This document shows, in pieces, positions 7,772-15,811 of a stretch of DNA of 64,000 bases; positions within the stretch are counted from its first letter, which is position 1; every line of letters starts with the position of its first letter. The translations under genes and the position numbers were made by a program. Under the pieces are notes generated by a model. The model was not told the origin of the DNA and made no database searches. It saw only the letters and a program-made list of their open reading frames with translations. This DNA comes from DAHUXD01 sp963736455 (GTDB lineage: Bacteria > Acidobacteriota > Thermoanaerobaculia > UBA5066 > Gp7-AA6): assembly GCA_963736455.1 (NCBI GenBank), contig CAVTON010000001.1:2356001-2420000 (forward strand), given 5' to 3'.

Positions 7772-8689
7772 TCAGAAGACGTAGGTCAGGCCCCCGGAGT
7801 AGGTTGGCTGAATGTCCTGGATGCCGTTCAAGTCCTTCACGACCGGAAATTGGGCCGCGGCGCGCACGACCAAACCGCGAGCGACATGGATCGCGACGCG
7901 GGGAGTGAGATAGAGCGACTGCCCGCCCGTGTTCGGGTCGATCAGGCCCGCCGCATCGACCTGATCGCGCCGGGCATCCAGAAAATTGACCTCGAACAGG
8001 CCGTCGATCCAGTCCGCGAGCTTGCGGTCGTAGACGACGTTGACCTGGAAGTTGTCGCCGTACTTGTAGCCGACGTCGTTGCGGCCCGTTCCCGTGTAGG
8101 CCACCGACGTGTACATCGAGTCTTCGCCGTCGAAGAGGTAGAGGAACGACAGACCGCCCGTCAGATTCGTCGCTCCGGTTCCCGGTTGCACGTGCTCGTC
8201 CAGCCGCTCGCCGTCCTCCGTCGCGTCGTTCTGCCCCCATGGCGTCTTGACGCCGACCATCGCCGACAGCCACGCACGGCGGCCGAGTCCCTGCGCAAAA
8301 TTCGACGACCAGAGCCGGCCGTAGACGTAGAACGAGGGATCGCCGTTACCGGTGGTGTTCTCGATGCCATCCGTGGCGTTCTGGTGGGCCCAGACGTAGG
8401 GGACCTGCGCAACGAACGTCAACCGCTCCTGCCACGAATAGGACAGCGTGAGCGTGAGCGTGTTGCGGACCTGGGCCTCGAAATCGTCGGGAGGTCCTTC
8501 GCTCTGATCCGACCGGCTCCAGTCGAGCGCCATCTTGAATCCCGAGTGCGTGTAGAGCCCCTGGCCGAGCGCGCTGAACACCGGATCGCTGCAGCGGCAC
8601 ATCGAGCAGGCGAGGGTCTGGCCGGGCATCAGAATCGCGGCCGCGGCTGCAATGGCCGCCGCCGCGGAAAGAACCTTCCGCAGTCGCAT
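7772..8689 (-). CDS. Outer-membrane beta-barrel with Cys-rich N-terminus (copy A)
   Basis: A 305-residue exported barrel. The signal peptide ends near GQTLACSMCRCSDPVF, so the mature protein begins with a CxxCxC cluster. Barrel strands follow (LTLTLSYSWQERLTFVAQVP, AMVGVKTPWGQND) and the protein ends GGLTYVF. It resembles the MetA-like transporter/porin family. A good ribosome site (AAGGAGAG, eight bases upstream) supports the ATG at 8689. The CxCxC-type start, the size and the preceding Cys-rich gene make it the partner paralogue of 6373-7323, though the barrel sequences have diverged strongly. Confidence 0.72.
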   Translation of the reverse strand: MRLRKVLSAAAAIAAAAAILMPGQTLACSMCRCSDPVFSALGQGLYTHSGFKMALDWSRSDQSEGPPDDFEAQVRNTLTLTLSYSWQERLTFVAQVPYVWAHQNATDGIENTTGNGDPSFYVYGRLWSSNFAQGLGRRAWLSAMVGVKTPWGQNDATEDGERLDEHVQPGTGATNLTGGLSFLYLFDGEDSMYTSVAYTGTGRNDVGYKYGDNFQVNVVYDRKLADWIDGLFEVNFLDARRDQVDAAGLIDPNTGGQSLYLTPRVAIHVARGLVVRAAAQFPVVKDLNGIQDIQPTYSGGLTYVF

Positions 8690-8728
8690 GGAGACTCTCC
8701 TTTTCCTGGTGGATGAGCGAGACGAGGA

Positions 8729-9085
8729 TCAGGAGAGCGCGAGGGGAACCGGGTCGGGAGGCTCGGACGGGCGGGAGACCTCGACGGCGCCCTCGCCCCG
8801 GTCGACGGGCGCTGCGGCGAGCGGCCGCAGGAGGAGCGCGGACGGGTTCGGCGGGAACATGCGGCAGACCGGCGCGGGCGGCACGCCGTTGCGGGACCCG
8901 GAACAGGAGGCGAGGGTTGCTCCGCCGTCGGCCCCGAGGAGGCAGCAGCTGGCGCCTGTGGCCGAGGCTCCGCGATGACATGCCATCTCGCAGCGCGCGA
9001 CGCCGCCGCCGGCGAGCGCGGGCACGAAGGCCGCAGCCGCCGGAATGGCCGCGATCACGAGCGCGAGCGCGCAGAGCCGTCGCAC
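8729..9085 (-). CDS. Small secreted Cys-rich protein (copy A)
   Basis: A 118-residue protein with a signal peptide (MRRLCALALVIAAIPAAAAF) and the core CEMACHRGASATGASCCLL, followed by ASCSG and a Pro-rich tail. The core matches the protein at 7370-7759. The start is GTG at 9085 with no visible ribosome site; a TACAAT hexamer lies eight bases upstream, which would suit a leaderless or near-leaderless message. This would be the first gene of the operon. The function is unknown; metal or thiol chemistry in the periplasm is inferred from the paired cysteines and the thioredoxin gene at the operon end. Confidence 0.62.
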   Translation of the reverse strand: MRRLCALALVIAAIPAAAAFVPALAGGGVARCEMACHRGASATGASCCLLGADGGATLASCSGSRNGVPPAPVCRMFPPNPSALLLRPLAAAPVDRGEGAVEVSRPSEPPDPVPLALS

Positions 9086-9092
9086 GGAACCG

Positions 9093-9098
9093 ATTGTA
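9093..9098 (-). promoter_or_regulatory. Candidate -10 box of the Cys-rich operon
   Basis: TACAAT on the minus strand ends eight bases before the GTG at 9085. No convincing -35 box was found. The spacing would place the transcription start at or next to the start codon. Confidence 0.25.
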
Positions 9099-9134
9099 TG
9101 CGGGCGGGAGCCGCCGCTCGCGGTTTAAGACGCC

Positions 9135-10073
9135 TCAAAGGCGTGGACCCGAGCCGAGCCCGCGCCAGGCCGTGCCTTCGTGCCCGAACCGAAAATGACC
9201 GGGATGGAGCATCTCGGCCAGAATTTCCAGGGTCTCGGCGAGGCGCGGACCCGGGCGATTGAAGTACTGATTGGCATCCGTCAGATAGACGCGGCCGGAT
9301 CGCACCGCCGCAAGCTCGCCCCAGCCCGGAAGCGCGGTGAGAGCCCCGATCTCGCTCTCGACCCTTTCGAGAGAAAATCCGCACGGGAACACGACCAGCG
9401 CGTCCGGGTCGGCGGCGCGCACCGCGTCCCACTCGATCCACGCCGAGGGCCGCCCCGCCTCGCCGAAGACGTCGCGCCCGCCCGCCATCGCGACGAGCTC
9501 CGGCATCCAGTTGCCGGCCGTCATCAGCGGCGAGAGCCATTCGACCGTGGCGACGCTCGGCTTTTCCTCGATGCCGGAGGTGATCGCGGCGATCCGCGCC
9601 ATGCGGTCACGCAGCTGCGCCGCGAGCCGGGTCCCGCGCGGCTTCGCGCCGAGCGCGGCGGCCACACGCTCGACGTCGTCGAAGACGCCCTCGAGGGATC
9701 CGGGATCCAGGGCGACGAGAGCAGGGCGCCGTTCCACCCATCCGGCGAGCGCTTCCTCGACGTCCTCGAGCGATACCGCGCAGACTTCACATTGGACCTG
9801 CGTCACGACGTGCGTCGGAGCGAGCGCGCGGAGCCGTGCCGCATCCACCCGATAAACCGAGAGTGCCTGCGCGAGCAGCGCGCTCACCGAGCGGTGAATC
9901 GCCCCCGAATCGCCGCGCGGGTCGACCCTGGGCGCGGTGCAAACCGGAAGTTCCTCGACCTCGGCCGGAAAGTCGCACTCGTGCGACCGGCCGACGAGCG
10001 CGTCGGCGAAACCGAGCGCGGCGACGATCTCCGTCGCCGAAGGGAGGAGCGAGACGATCCTCGGCGCGGTCAC
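9135..10073 (-). CDS. BtuF-like cobalamin-binding protein without signal peptide
   Basis: A 312-residue class III periplasmic-binding-protein fold (BtuF/FhuD type): IVSLLPSATEIVAALGFAD at the N-terminus, GRSHECDFP, THVVTQVQCEVCAVS and PGWGELAAVRSGRVYLTD. No export signal is visible, as in the family's putative cytoplasmic cobalamin-binding members. The GTG at 10073 overlaps the stop of the DUF71 gene (GTGA), which fixes the start. It is the last gene of the riboswitch-led B12 operon, so it most likely binds cobalamin or a corrinoid. No BtuC or BtuD gene is nearby. Confidence 0.82.
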   Translation of the reverse strand: MTAPRIVSLLPSATEIVAALGFADALVGRSHECDFPAEVEELPVCTAPRVDPRGDSGAIHRSVSALLAQALSVYRVDAARLRALAPTHVVTQVQCEVCAVSLEDVEEALAGWVERRPALVALDPGSLEGVFDDVERVAAALGAKPRGTRLAAQLRDRMARIAAITSGIEEKPSVATVEWLSPLMTAGNWMPELVAMAGGRDVFGEAGRPSAWIEWDAVRAADPDALVVFPCGFSLERVESEIGALTALPGWGELAAVRSGRVYLTDANQYFNRPGPRLAETLEILAEMLHPGHFRFGHEGTAWRGLGSGPRL

Positions 10074-10750
10074 GCCGCGGGTCCGGCCGCAGGGGCGACG
10101 TCGGCGAAGACGAAGCCGTCGCGAGTCACCACGGCGCCCACGGCCACGTCGAGCGGCGCCCGGAACATCGGGCCCCCGGTGACGCACGTGTGGAATTCGC
10201 CGTTCTCGCCGCACGGATCGACGCCCGGGGGCAGGTCGGCGAGAAAGGCGGCGTCGAAGCGCCGGCCGGCGAAGGACTCCGGGAGGACCCGCGGGTCGAC
10301 GCAGACGGCCGTCGCCTCCAGCCCGGCCCCGATCATGCGGGCCGCGAGCGCGGCGGTGTCGCTTCCCCAGAGCGGGAACTCCGGAACGATGCCCGAGCCC
10401 TCGAGCTGCCGTTCGCGATAGGCGCGCACGTCCGCCAGAAAGAGGTCGCCGAACACGATGCGCGTGATTCGATCCGCCCGAGCGGCGGCCATGGCCTCGC
10501 CCATCGCACGCTCGTAGTCCGCATTGACGCAGACGGGCGGAATCCAGACCTTCCGGCAGGGCAAACCGAGCGCCCGCGCCTGCCGGTCGAGGAGCTCCTC
10601 CCGCACGCCGTGCATCGAGACCCGCCCGAAGCCCGAGGTCAGCGTCGTCAGCAGGCCGACGATCTCGACGTCGCCTCGCTCGCGCGCGACGTGCAGCGCG
10701 AACGCGCTGTCCTTGCCCGTGCTCCAGGCGACGAGCGCGCGGGGCTTCAC
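10070..10750 (-). CDS. DUF71/COG2102 PP-loop ATPase (Dph6-related), B12-salvage type
   Basis: A 226-residue N-type ATP pyrophosphatase. The PP-loop is WSTGKDSAFAL; the family-typical FGDLFLADVRAYRERQL and a C-terminal GENGEFHT motif are present. Archaeal and eukaryotic members make diphthamide. Bacterial members beside cobalamin genes have been predicted to act in B12 salvage. Here the gene sits between the ATP:cobalamin adenosyltransferase and a cobalamin-binding protein, downstream of a cobalamin riboswitch, which fits the B12 branch. The substrate is not established. Confidence 0.85.
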   Translation of the reverse strand: MKPRALVAWSTGKDSAFALHVARERGDVEIVGLLTTLTSGFGRVSMHGVREELLDRQARALGLPCRKVWIPPVCVNADYERAMGEAMAAARADRITRIVFGDLFLADVRAYRERQLEGSGIVPEFPLWGSDTAALAARMIGAGLEATAVCVDPRVLPESFAGRRFDAAFLADLPPGVDPCGENGEFHTCVTGGPMFRAPLDVAVGAVVTRDGFVFADVAPAAGPAA

Positions 10751-10766
10751 GGCGCCGCGTCTCTGG

Positions 10767-11330
10767 CTAGGCCCGGCTGTTCCAGAGCACGTCCGGCACG
10801 CCGCGGCGCTTGTTCTCGTGCCGCGCCATCACGAAGAGAGCGTCGGAGAGACGATTGAGATAGCGGACCGTCCAGGCCCCGACGGCCTCCTCGCGGGACA
10901 GCGCGACGACGAGGCGCTCGGCGCGGCGGCAGACGGTGCGGGCGACGTGCAGTTGCGCCGCACCGGCGCTGCCGCCCGGGAGGATGAAGTTCTCGAGCGG
11001 CGAGAGCTCCTCCGAGAGGCGGTCCATCAGCGTCTCGAGCGCGACGACGTGCCTCTCCTCGATCCCGGGAACCGGCATCCGCGCCTTGTCCGGCTCGAGG
11101 ACACAGAGATCCGATCCGAGATGGAAGAGCTCGTTCTGGATCGCCGCGAGCGGCGCCCCGATCGTCTCGTTGAGCCCCGAGGCGAGCGCGATGCCGATGA
11201 CGCTGTTCAGCTCGTCGACCGTGCCGTAGGCCTCGATGCGGAGCGAGTCCTTGCCGACGCGCTGTCCGCCGCCGAGGCCGGTCGTCCCGTCGTCGCCCGA
11301 CCGCGTGTAGACCTTCGTGATGCGGGGCAT
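10767..11330 (-). CDS. pduO: PduO-type ATP:cob(I)alamin adenosyltransferase
   Basis: A 187-residue enzyme that transfers the 5'-deoxyadenosyl group of ATP to cob(I)alamin, giving coenzyme B12 in the cytoplasm. The ATP-binding N-terminus ITKVYTRSGDDGTTGLGGGQ, the YGTVDELNSVIG motif and the C-terminal RYLNRLSDALFVMAR are characteristic. The ATG at 11330 follows the stop of the receptor gene by five bases. It is the second gene of the cobalamin riboswitch operon. Confidence 0.95.
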   Translation of the reverse strand: MPRITKVYTRSGDDGTTGLGGGQRVGKDSLRIEAYGTVDELNSVIGIALASGLNETIGAPLAAIQNELFHLGSDLCVLEPDKARMPVPGIEERHVVALETLMDRLSEELSPLENFILPGGSAGAAQLHVARTVCRRAERLVVALSREEAVGAWTVRYLNRLSDALFVMARHENKRRGVPDVLWNSRA

Positions 11331-11335
11331 GACGA

Positions 11336-13657
11336 TCAGAACTTTACGTCCAAACCCGCGCTGACGAGCCGGCCCGCCGCCGGATAGCCGGCGGCCTCCT
11401 CGTATGCGTGGTTCGTCAGGTTGATTGCCCGAAGGTACGGCGCGAGGTTTGCGCTCGCCTGCCAGCGGGCGACGAGATCCACGCGGAGGTAGGACGGGTC
11501 GGTAATCGGGTCTCCCGAGCCGGGATCGGCGTCGGCGCGGGAGCCGACGTAGAGCAGGCGCGGCGAGAGGTTGAGCGTCGGGATCGGCATCCAGCTGACT
11601 CCGAGGGCGGCGCTGTTCTTCGGCCGCCGCAACAGCGGGTCCCCGGTCTGGACGTCTTCGGTCTTCAGGAACGTGTACGTCGCGTCCACCGCCAGCTCCG
11701 GGACGATCGTCTGCTGCCAGCCGATCTCGACGCCGGAGGTGCGGGCATGGCCGACGTTGACGTCCCGTTCCGAATTGAAGTCGTAGACGATCAGATCCTT
11801 CAGATCGTTCCAGAACAACGAGACTTCGGCTTTGCCGTTTCCGATGTAGCGCTCCCCGCCGACCTCCGCCGATACGGACTTCTCGGGCTGAAGGTCCGGG
11901 TTTCCGGAGAACGGATAGTAGAGCTCCCCGATCGAGGGCGCCCGGAAGCCGGTTCCGCCGGATGCCCGAAGCTTCCAGAGCCGGTCGGGCGAGAGCCACG
12001 CGATCGTGCCGCGCGGGCTCCACGCGTCGCCGTACGTCGTGTAGTGGTCGTAACGCAGGCCCGCCGTGACCGTGAACGCGCCGAGGATCGCGGTGTCCTG
12101 CGCGCCGAGCCCCCAGAGCGTCGTCCTCGCGTCATCAAGGTTGACGCCGAAGTTCGACGCGTCGTCCACCTTCCAGCGCTCCCAGGATCCGAAGGCCGTC
12201 AGCGTGTGGTTGCCGAGCCTCGCCGTGTCCGAGACGCTCGCCTGCAGCGTGCGCGCATCCGTCTGAGACTCGAAACCGCCCGCCGGGTCCCGGTACGCCG
12301 GCTCCGACTGCACGCCCGCGAGCAGCACGTCGAGGTGGTTGTCGTCGGAAAGCGCGAAGTTGCCGGGCACGGACACGCGCGACTCGTGCGTGAAGCCGCG
12401 CGCCGTCGACGGATAACCGAAGCCGCCGATCGCGCCGGGATTGCCGACCTCGCCGTCGACGAGCCCCCACTCGACGCCGATCCGGCCGGCGTCGCCGAGG
12501 CGAGCCTGGAGCGACGCCGAGCCGTTTCGCTGGCGCCAGTCGGAGTTCGGCCCGTTGCCGTCGTAGGCCTCGTAGCGATAGCTCCCCGCCGCCGAGAACG
12601 GTCCTTCGCCGGCCGAGACGAACGCGGATCCCTGACCCTGGCCCTGGTTCCCGGCCTCGCCCGTCGCCCGGCCCGACACGCCCTCGGACCCCGGCCGCGT
12701 GAAGATCTGGACGACGCCGCCGATCGCGTCCGAGCCGTAGAGAGCGGAGAAGGGCCCGCGAGCGATCTCGATCCGGTCGATGTTCTCGGTCGTGAGGCCG
12801 GACCAGTCGTAGCCGCCGAAGTAGGGCGAGTTCATGCGCACGCCGTCGACCAGGACGAGCGTCTGCGTCGAGTTTGTGCCGCGCGTGAAGAGCGACGTCA
12901 GCGAGCCGGGCGTTCCCTGCTGGACCACGTCGAGTCCCGGCACCGACCTCAGGACGTCCGAGACGGTGACGGATTCGTGCTGCTCGAGCTCCTGCCGCGT
13001 GATCACGGTGATCGCCGAACCGACCTCGTTCTCGTCCTCCGGAACCGATGTCGCCGTGACGACCACGTCCGCGGAGGCCGGGGGAACCTGCTGGGCCCGC
13101 GCCTCGGGCGGAGCCAGGAGAAACGGCAGCGCGACGCACGCCGCGGCCGCCAGTGTCCGCCGGCGCTCGCGCCGGGAGAGCCCGTCGAGCCCGAAGAGAA
13201 CCGCCGTTCCCAGGAGATCGGCAAAGAACGTGTTCGAGAAGAACGGAATCGCCGCCGCATAGCAGAGCGCGAGGCCGGCCGCGGTCTTCGGGTACAGCGC
13301 ACCGCCCATCCACTCGGCCAAATTCGAAAGGGCAAAGAAGAGAACCGACGCCGCGACCGACAGGCTCGTCAGGCGGAGCGGCCCCGACCTATCGCGCGCG
13401 AGACGCCCCGCGAGAACGATCAGGACGAAGGACCCGTAGATCGCGATCCGCATCGTCGAGAAGACGGCGCGCCCCGTTCCGAAGTCGATGACCAGGTCCG
13501 CGAGGGCCATCGCGGCGAGCGGAACGAGAAAGGCGGAGCGGCGCGGCAGACGAGCGCCCGAATACAGAGCGAGCGCTCCGAGAGCGACGAAGTTGGGAGG
13601 ATGGGGGATCAGCCGGGACAGGGCGCCGAGGAAAACCAGCAGGACCGCGGTCGTCAT
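11336..13657 (-). CDS. btuB: Fusion of an S-component-like membrane domain (DUF6580-like) with a BtuB-like TonB-dependent receptor
   Basis: One 773-residue open frame. Residues 1-160 are a polytopic membrane domain (SRLIPHPPNFVALGALALYS, LVPLAAMALADLVIDF, YAAAIPFFSNTFFADLLG) resembling DUF6580/ECF-transporter S-components. Residues 161-188 look like a complete signal peptide: basic SRRERRR, hydrophobic TLAAAACVALPFLL, cleavage motif ARA before QQ. Then come a TonB box (DVVVTATS, about 198-205), a plug domain (SDVLRSVPGLDVVQQGTPG, IEIARGPFSALYGSDAIGG) and a barrel ending in DVKF. Only the ATG at 13657 has a ribosome site (GGGAGG); no ATG, GTG or TTG occurs just before the internal signal. A cobalamin riboswitch precedes the gene, so cobalamin is the expected ligand. 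How both parts reach their own membranes is unclear. Confidence 0.85.
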   Translation of the reverse strand: MTTAVLLVFLGALSRLIPHPPNFVALGALALYSGARLPRRSAFLVPLAAMALADLVIDFGTGRAVFSTMRIAIYGSFVLIVLAGRLARDRSGPLRLTSLSVAASVLFFALSNLAEWMGGALYPKTAAGLALCYAAAIPFFSNTFFADLLGTAVLFGLDGLSRRERRRTLAAAACVALPFLLAPPEARAQQVPPASADVVVTATSVPEDENEVGSAITVITRQELEQHESVTVSDVLRSVPGLDVVQQGTPGSLTSLFTRGTNSTQTLVLVDGVRMNSPYFGGYDWSGLTTENIDRIEIARGPFSALYGSDAIGGVVQIFTRPGSEGVSGRATGEAGNQGQGQGSAFVSAGEGPFSAAGSYRYEAYDGNGPNSDWRQRNGSASLQARLGDAGRIGVEWGLVDGEVGNPGAIGGFGYPSTARGFTHESRVSVPGNFALSDDNHLDVLLAGVQSEPAYRDPAGGFESQTDARTLQASVSDTARLGNHTLTAFGSWERWKVDDASNFGVNLDDARTTLWGLGAQDTAILGAFTVTAGLRYDHYTTYGDAWSPRGTIAWLSPDRLWKLRASGGTGFRAPSIGELYYPFSGNPDLQPEKSVSAEVGGERYIGNGKAEVSLFWNDLKDLIVYDFNSERDVNVGHARTSGVEIGWQQTIVPELAVDATYTFLKTEDVQTGDPLLRRPKNSAALGVSWMPIPTLNLSPRLLYVGSRADADPGSGDPITDPSYLRVDLVARWQASANLAPYLRAINLTNHAYEEAAGYPAAGRLVSAGLDVKF

Positions 13658-13770
13658 TCGAACCTCCCGTTCGATCCGACGAAGGATCTCGGACGGTTCG
13701 AGAGGCGTCCCGCGCTCCGGGCATCGGAAGACGCGTCCTCTCTCGGTTCACCCCGTCCGAGAAAAACGAG

Positions 13771-13950
13771 TCGTCCGGCAGGTCTCCTGGCTTCCGGATC
13801 TTCCGCCGCGGGCTCCTTCCCGGGCGCGCGACCGGCCCAGCCGATCTCTCGCGTCCAGTGGTTTGCCGCCCGAGGCGTCCCCGGTGACAGTGGCGGGGGC
13901 CGCGCGGGATTTTCACCCGCTTCCCTTAGCCAAACGAGTCAAAGAGCGTC
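13771..13950 (-). promoter_or_regulatory. Cobalamin (adenosylcobalamin) riboswitch
   Basis: Read on the minus strand this 345-base gap holds the conserved pieces of a cobalamin riboswitch in order: GGGAAGCGGGTGAAAATCCC at 13925-13906, CCCCCGCCACTGTCA just after, and the B12 box GGAAGCCAGGAGACCTGCC at 13795-13777. The receptor ATG lies about 115 bases downstream. It should repress the receptor-pduO-DUF71-BtuF operon when cobalamin is plentiful. The aptamer ends are approximate. The remainder (13951-14002) would hold the divergent promoters; no clear -35/-10 pair was seen. Confidence 0.93.
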
Positions 13951-14002
13951 GAAGGCCCGGGACGATAGCGCCTTCGCGGCGGCGTTGCAACCTCCGCATA
14001 GA

Positions 14003-14794
14003 ATGCGGCGCATGCGCGGTCCGGACTACACGCTCGACCTCGACCGGCGCCGCCGCGTGGGATTTCCCGAGGTCGTCCTCGCGCTGGGCAAATCGGCCGC
14101 CCAGGTCACCGAGATCTGCCGCCAGCTTTCCCGCGCCCACGACGTGCTCGTGACCCGCCTGCCGCCCGAGATGTGGGAGGAAGTCTCGCTCTCTCCCCTG
14201 CCGGGCCGGGCGGACTACGACCCGCTCTCCGGCACGCTGATCGTCTCGGTCGGAAAGCCCATGCCGCGGATCGAGGCAAACGTCGTCGTCGTCACTGCCG
14301 GGACCTCCGATACCCCCGTCGCCGAAGAGGTGCGCCGCACGCTCGAGTACCTCGGCGTCTCATCGAGCCTTGTGCCGGACGTGGGCGTGGCCGGCCTGCT
14401 GCGGCTGCTCTCCCGGCTCGAGGAGATCGAGCGCGCCGACGTCATCGTCGTCTGCGCCGGCATGGAGGGATCCCTTTTCTCGGTCCTCGGGGGACTCGTC
14501 GGCCGGCCCATCGTCGCCGTGCCGACCTCCCGCGGCTACGGCGCCGCGTTCCAGGGCCTCGCGTCGCTTCTCTCCGCCGTCAACTCGTGTGCCAACGGGG
14601 TCACGGCGGTCAACATCGATTCGGGTTACGCCGCCGCCATGGCGGCCTACCGCATCCTTTCAGGAGGACCTCGCCGATGGGATCGAAAGGAAAAGGCGCC
14701 CCGCACACCGCCGACGAATACGTCCACGCCGCGGCGGTCGGCGTCGACCGCAAGCGCAAGAAGGCGCTCCTCGGCCGTCCGACGACGCCGATAA
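14003..14794 (+). CDS. larB: LarB, nickel-pincer cofactor biosynthesis (NaAD carboxylase/hydrolase family)
   Basis: A 263-residue protein with the AIR-carboxylase (PurE)-like domain of LarB, which carboxylates and hydrolyses nicotinic acid adenine dinucleotide in nickel-pincer nucleotide synthesis. Motifs: VVTAGTSDTPVAEEV, DVGVAGLLRLLSRL, VVCAGMEGSLFSVLGGL, VAVPTSRGYGAAFQGL and LLSAVNSCANGVTAVNID with the conserved cysteine. The normal family end would fall near 14665, but the frame runs on to a stop at 14792-14794, adding about 43 basic residues read out of frame through the start of the next gene. Two in-frame ATGs (14003, 14012) are possible starts. No larC or larE is in the window. Confidence 0.88.
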   Translation: MRRMRGPDYTLDLDRRRRVGFPEVVLALGKSAAQVTEICRQLSRAHDVLVTRLPPEMWEEVSLSPLPGRADYDPLSGTLIVSVGKPMPRIEANVVVVTAGTSDTPVAEEVRRTLEYLGVSSSLVPDVGVAGLLRLLSRLEEIERADVIVVCAGMEGSLFSVLGGLVGRPIVAVPTSRGYGAAFQGLASLLSAVNSCANGVTAVNIDSGYAAAMAAYRILSGGPRRWDRKEKAPRTPPTNTSTPRRSASTASARRRSSAVRRRR

Positions 14795-15798
14795 AGGTCG
14801 GAAAGCGGACGACCGTCGCGCAGCTCCTCGACGCCTATCGCGAGGCTTCGTTCCAGGCCCGTGCGCTCGGCAAGGCCGCCCGCGTTTTCGAGGCGATGCT
14901 GCGCGACCGGCAGCGGCCGACCGTGATGCTCGGCATGGCGGGATCGCTCATCGCCGCGGGCATGCGGCAGGTGATCGTGGACCTGATCGAGCAGAACATG
15001 GTGGACGTCGTCGTCTCGACCGGCGCCATCATCTCGCAGGACTACTACCAGGTGCGGGGCGGCCGTCACTACCATGGCCATCCCGAGGCGGACGACCGGG
15101 AGCTTCGCGATCTCTACATCGACCGCCTCTACGACACCTTCATCGACGAGGAGAAGTACTGGGAAACGGACCTCGCCGTCTCGAAATTCGCCGACACGCT
15201 CGCCGGAAGGAGCCTTTCCTCGCGCGCGTTTCTCGCGCTGCTCGCGGAGGGCTGCAAGCGCGATGAGGGCTCGATCCTGGGAGCGTGCGCGCGCCGCGGC
15301 GTTCCGCTCTTCGTTCCGGCGTTGAACGACTCCTCGATCGGCATCGGCCTGACCGAGCACTACCACCGCGCGCGCAAGGCGGGAAAGAAGCCCTTCGAGA
15401 TCTCGTCGATCCGCGACAACTACGAGCTGACGCAGATCGTCGTCCAGAGCCCGGCGACGGCGGCGGTGTACGTCTCGGGTGGCGTCCCGAAGAACTACAT
15501 CAACGACTCGATCGTGATGTCCTACATCTTCGGCATCGACACCGGCGGCCACAAGTACGCCCTGCAGGTCACGACGGACGCTCCCCACTGGGGAGGCCTC
15601 GGCGGCTCGACCCTCTCGGAGGCCACGTCGTGGGGGAAGGTGTCCAAGAAGGCGACGCACGAGATGGCCTTCGTCGAGACCTCGGTCTCACTGCCGTTGA
15701 TCTACGGCTACGCGCTCCAGAAGGGCGCGGCCCGGGGCCGCAAGCGTCTCCGGTACGAGTGGGACGGCGACATCCTGAAGCGCATCCGCCGGAGCTGA
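14677..15798 (+). CDS. Deoxyhypusine synthase-like protein
   Basis: A 373-residue NAD-dependent enzyme of the deoxyhypusine synthase family. Visible are the NAD-fold pieces MLGMAGSLIAAGMRQVIVDL and VDVVVSTGAIISQD, VPLFVPALNDSSIG and the active-site SWGK with K321, equivalent to the lysine that carries the aminobutyl intermediate. Bacteria lack eIF5A, so the acceptor must differ; relatives include polyamine-forming enzymes such as homospermidine synthase. AGGAGG at 14662-14667 supports the ATG. It overlaps larB by 118 bases in another frame and is probably coupled to it. Confidence 0.88.
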   Translation: MGSKGKGAPHTADEYVHAAAVGVDRKRKKALLGRPTTPIKVGKRTTVAQLLDAYREASFQARALGKAARVFEAMLRDRQRPTVMLGMAGSLIAAGMRQVIVDLIEQNMVDVVVSTGAIISQDYYQVRGGRHYHGHPEADDRELRDLYIDRLYDTFIDEEKYWETDLAVSKFADTLAGRSLSSRAFLALLAEGCKRDEGSILGACARRGVPLFVPALNDSSIGIGLTEHYHRARKAGKKPFEISSIRDNYELTQIVVQSPATAAVYVSGGVPKNYINDSIVMSYIFGIDTGGHKYALQVTTDAPHWGGLGGSTLSEATSWGKVSKKATHEMAFVETSVSLPLIYGYALQKGAARGRKRLRYEWDGDILKRIRRS

Positions 15799-15811
15799 GC
15801 CGGAGAGCGGA

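Noticed and set aside
11408..14002. Long plus-strand frame leading into larB
   Set aside because: It runs antisense through the receptor gene and the riboswitch. larB begins at 14003 or 14012, where the conserved protein starts.
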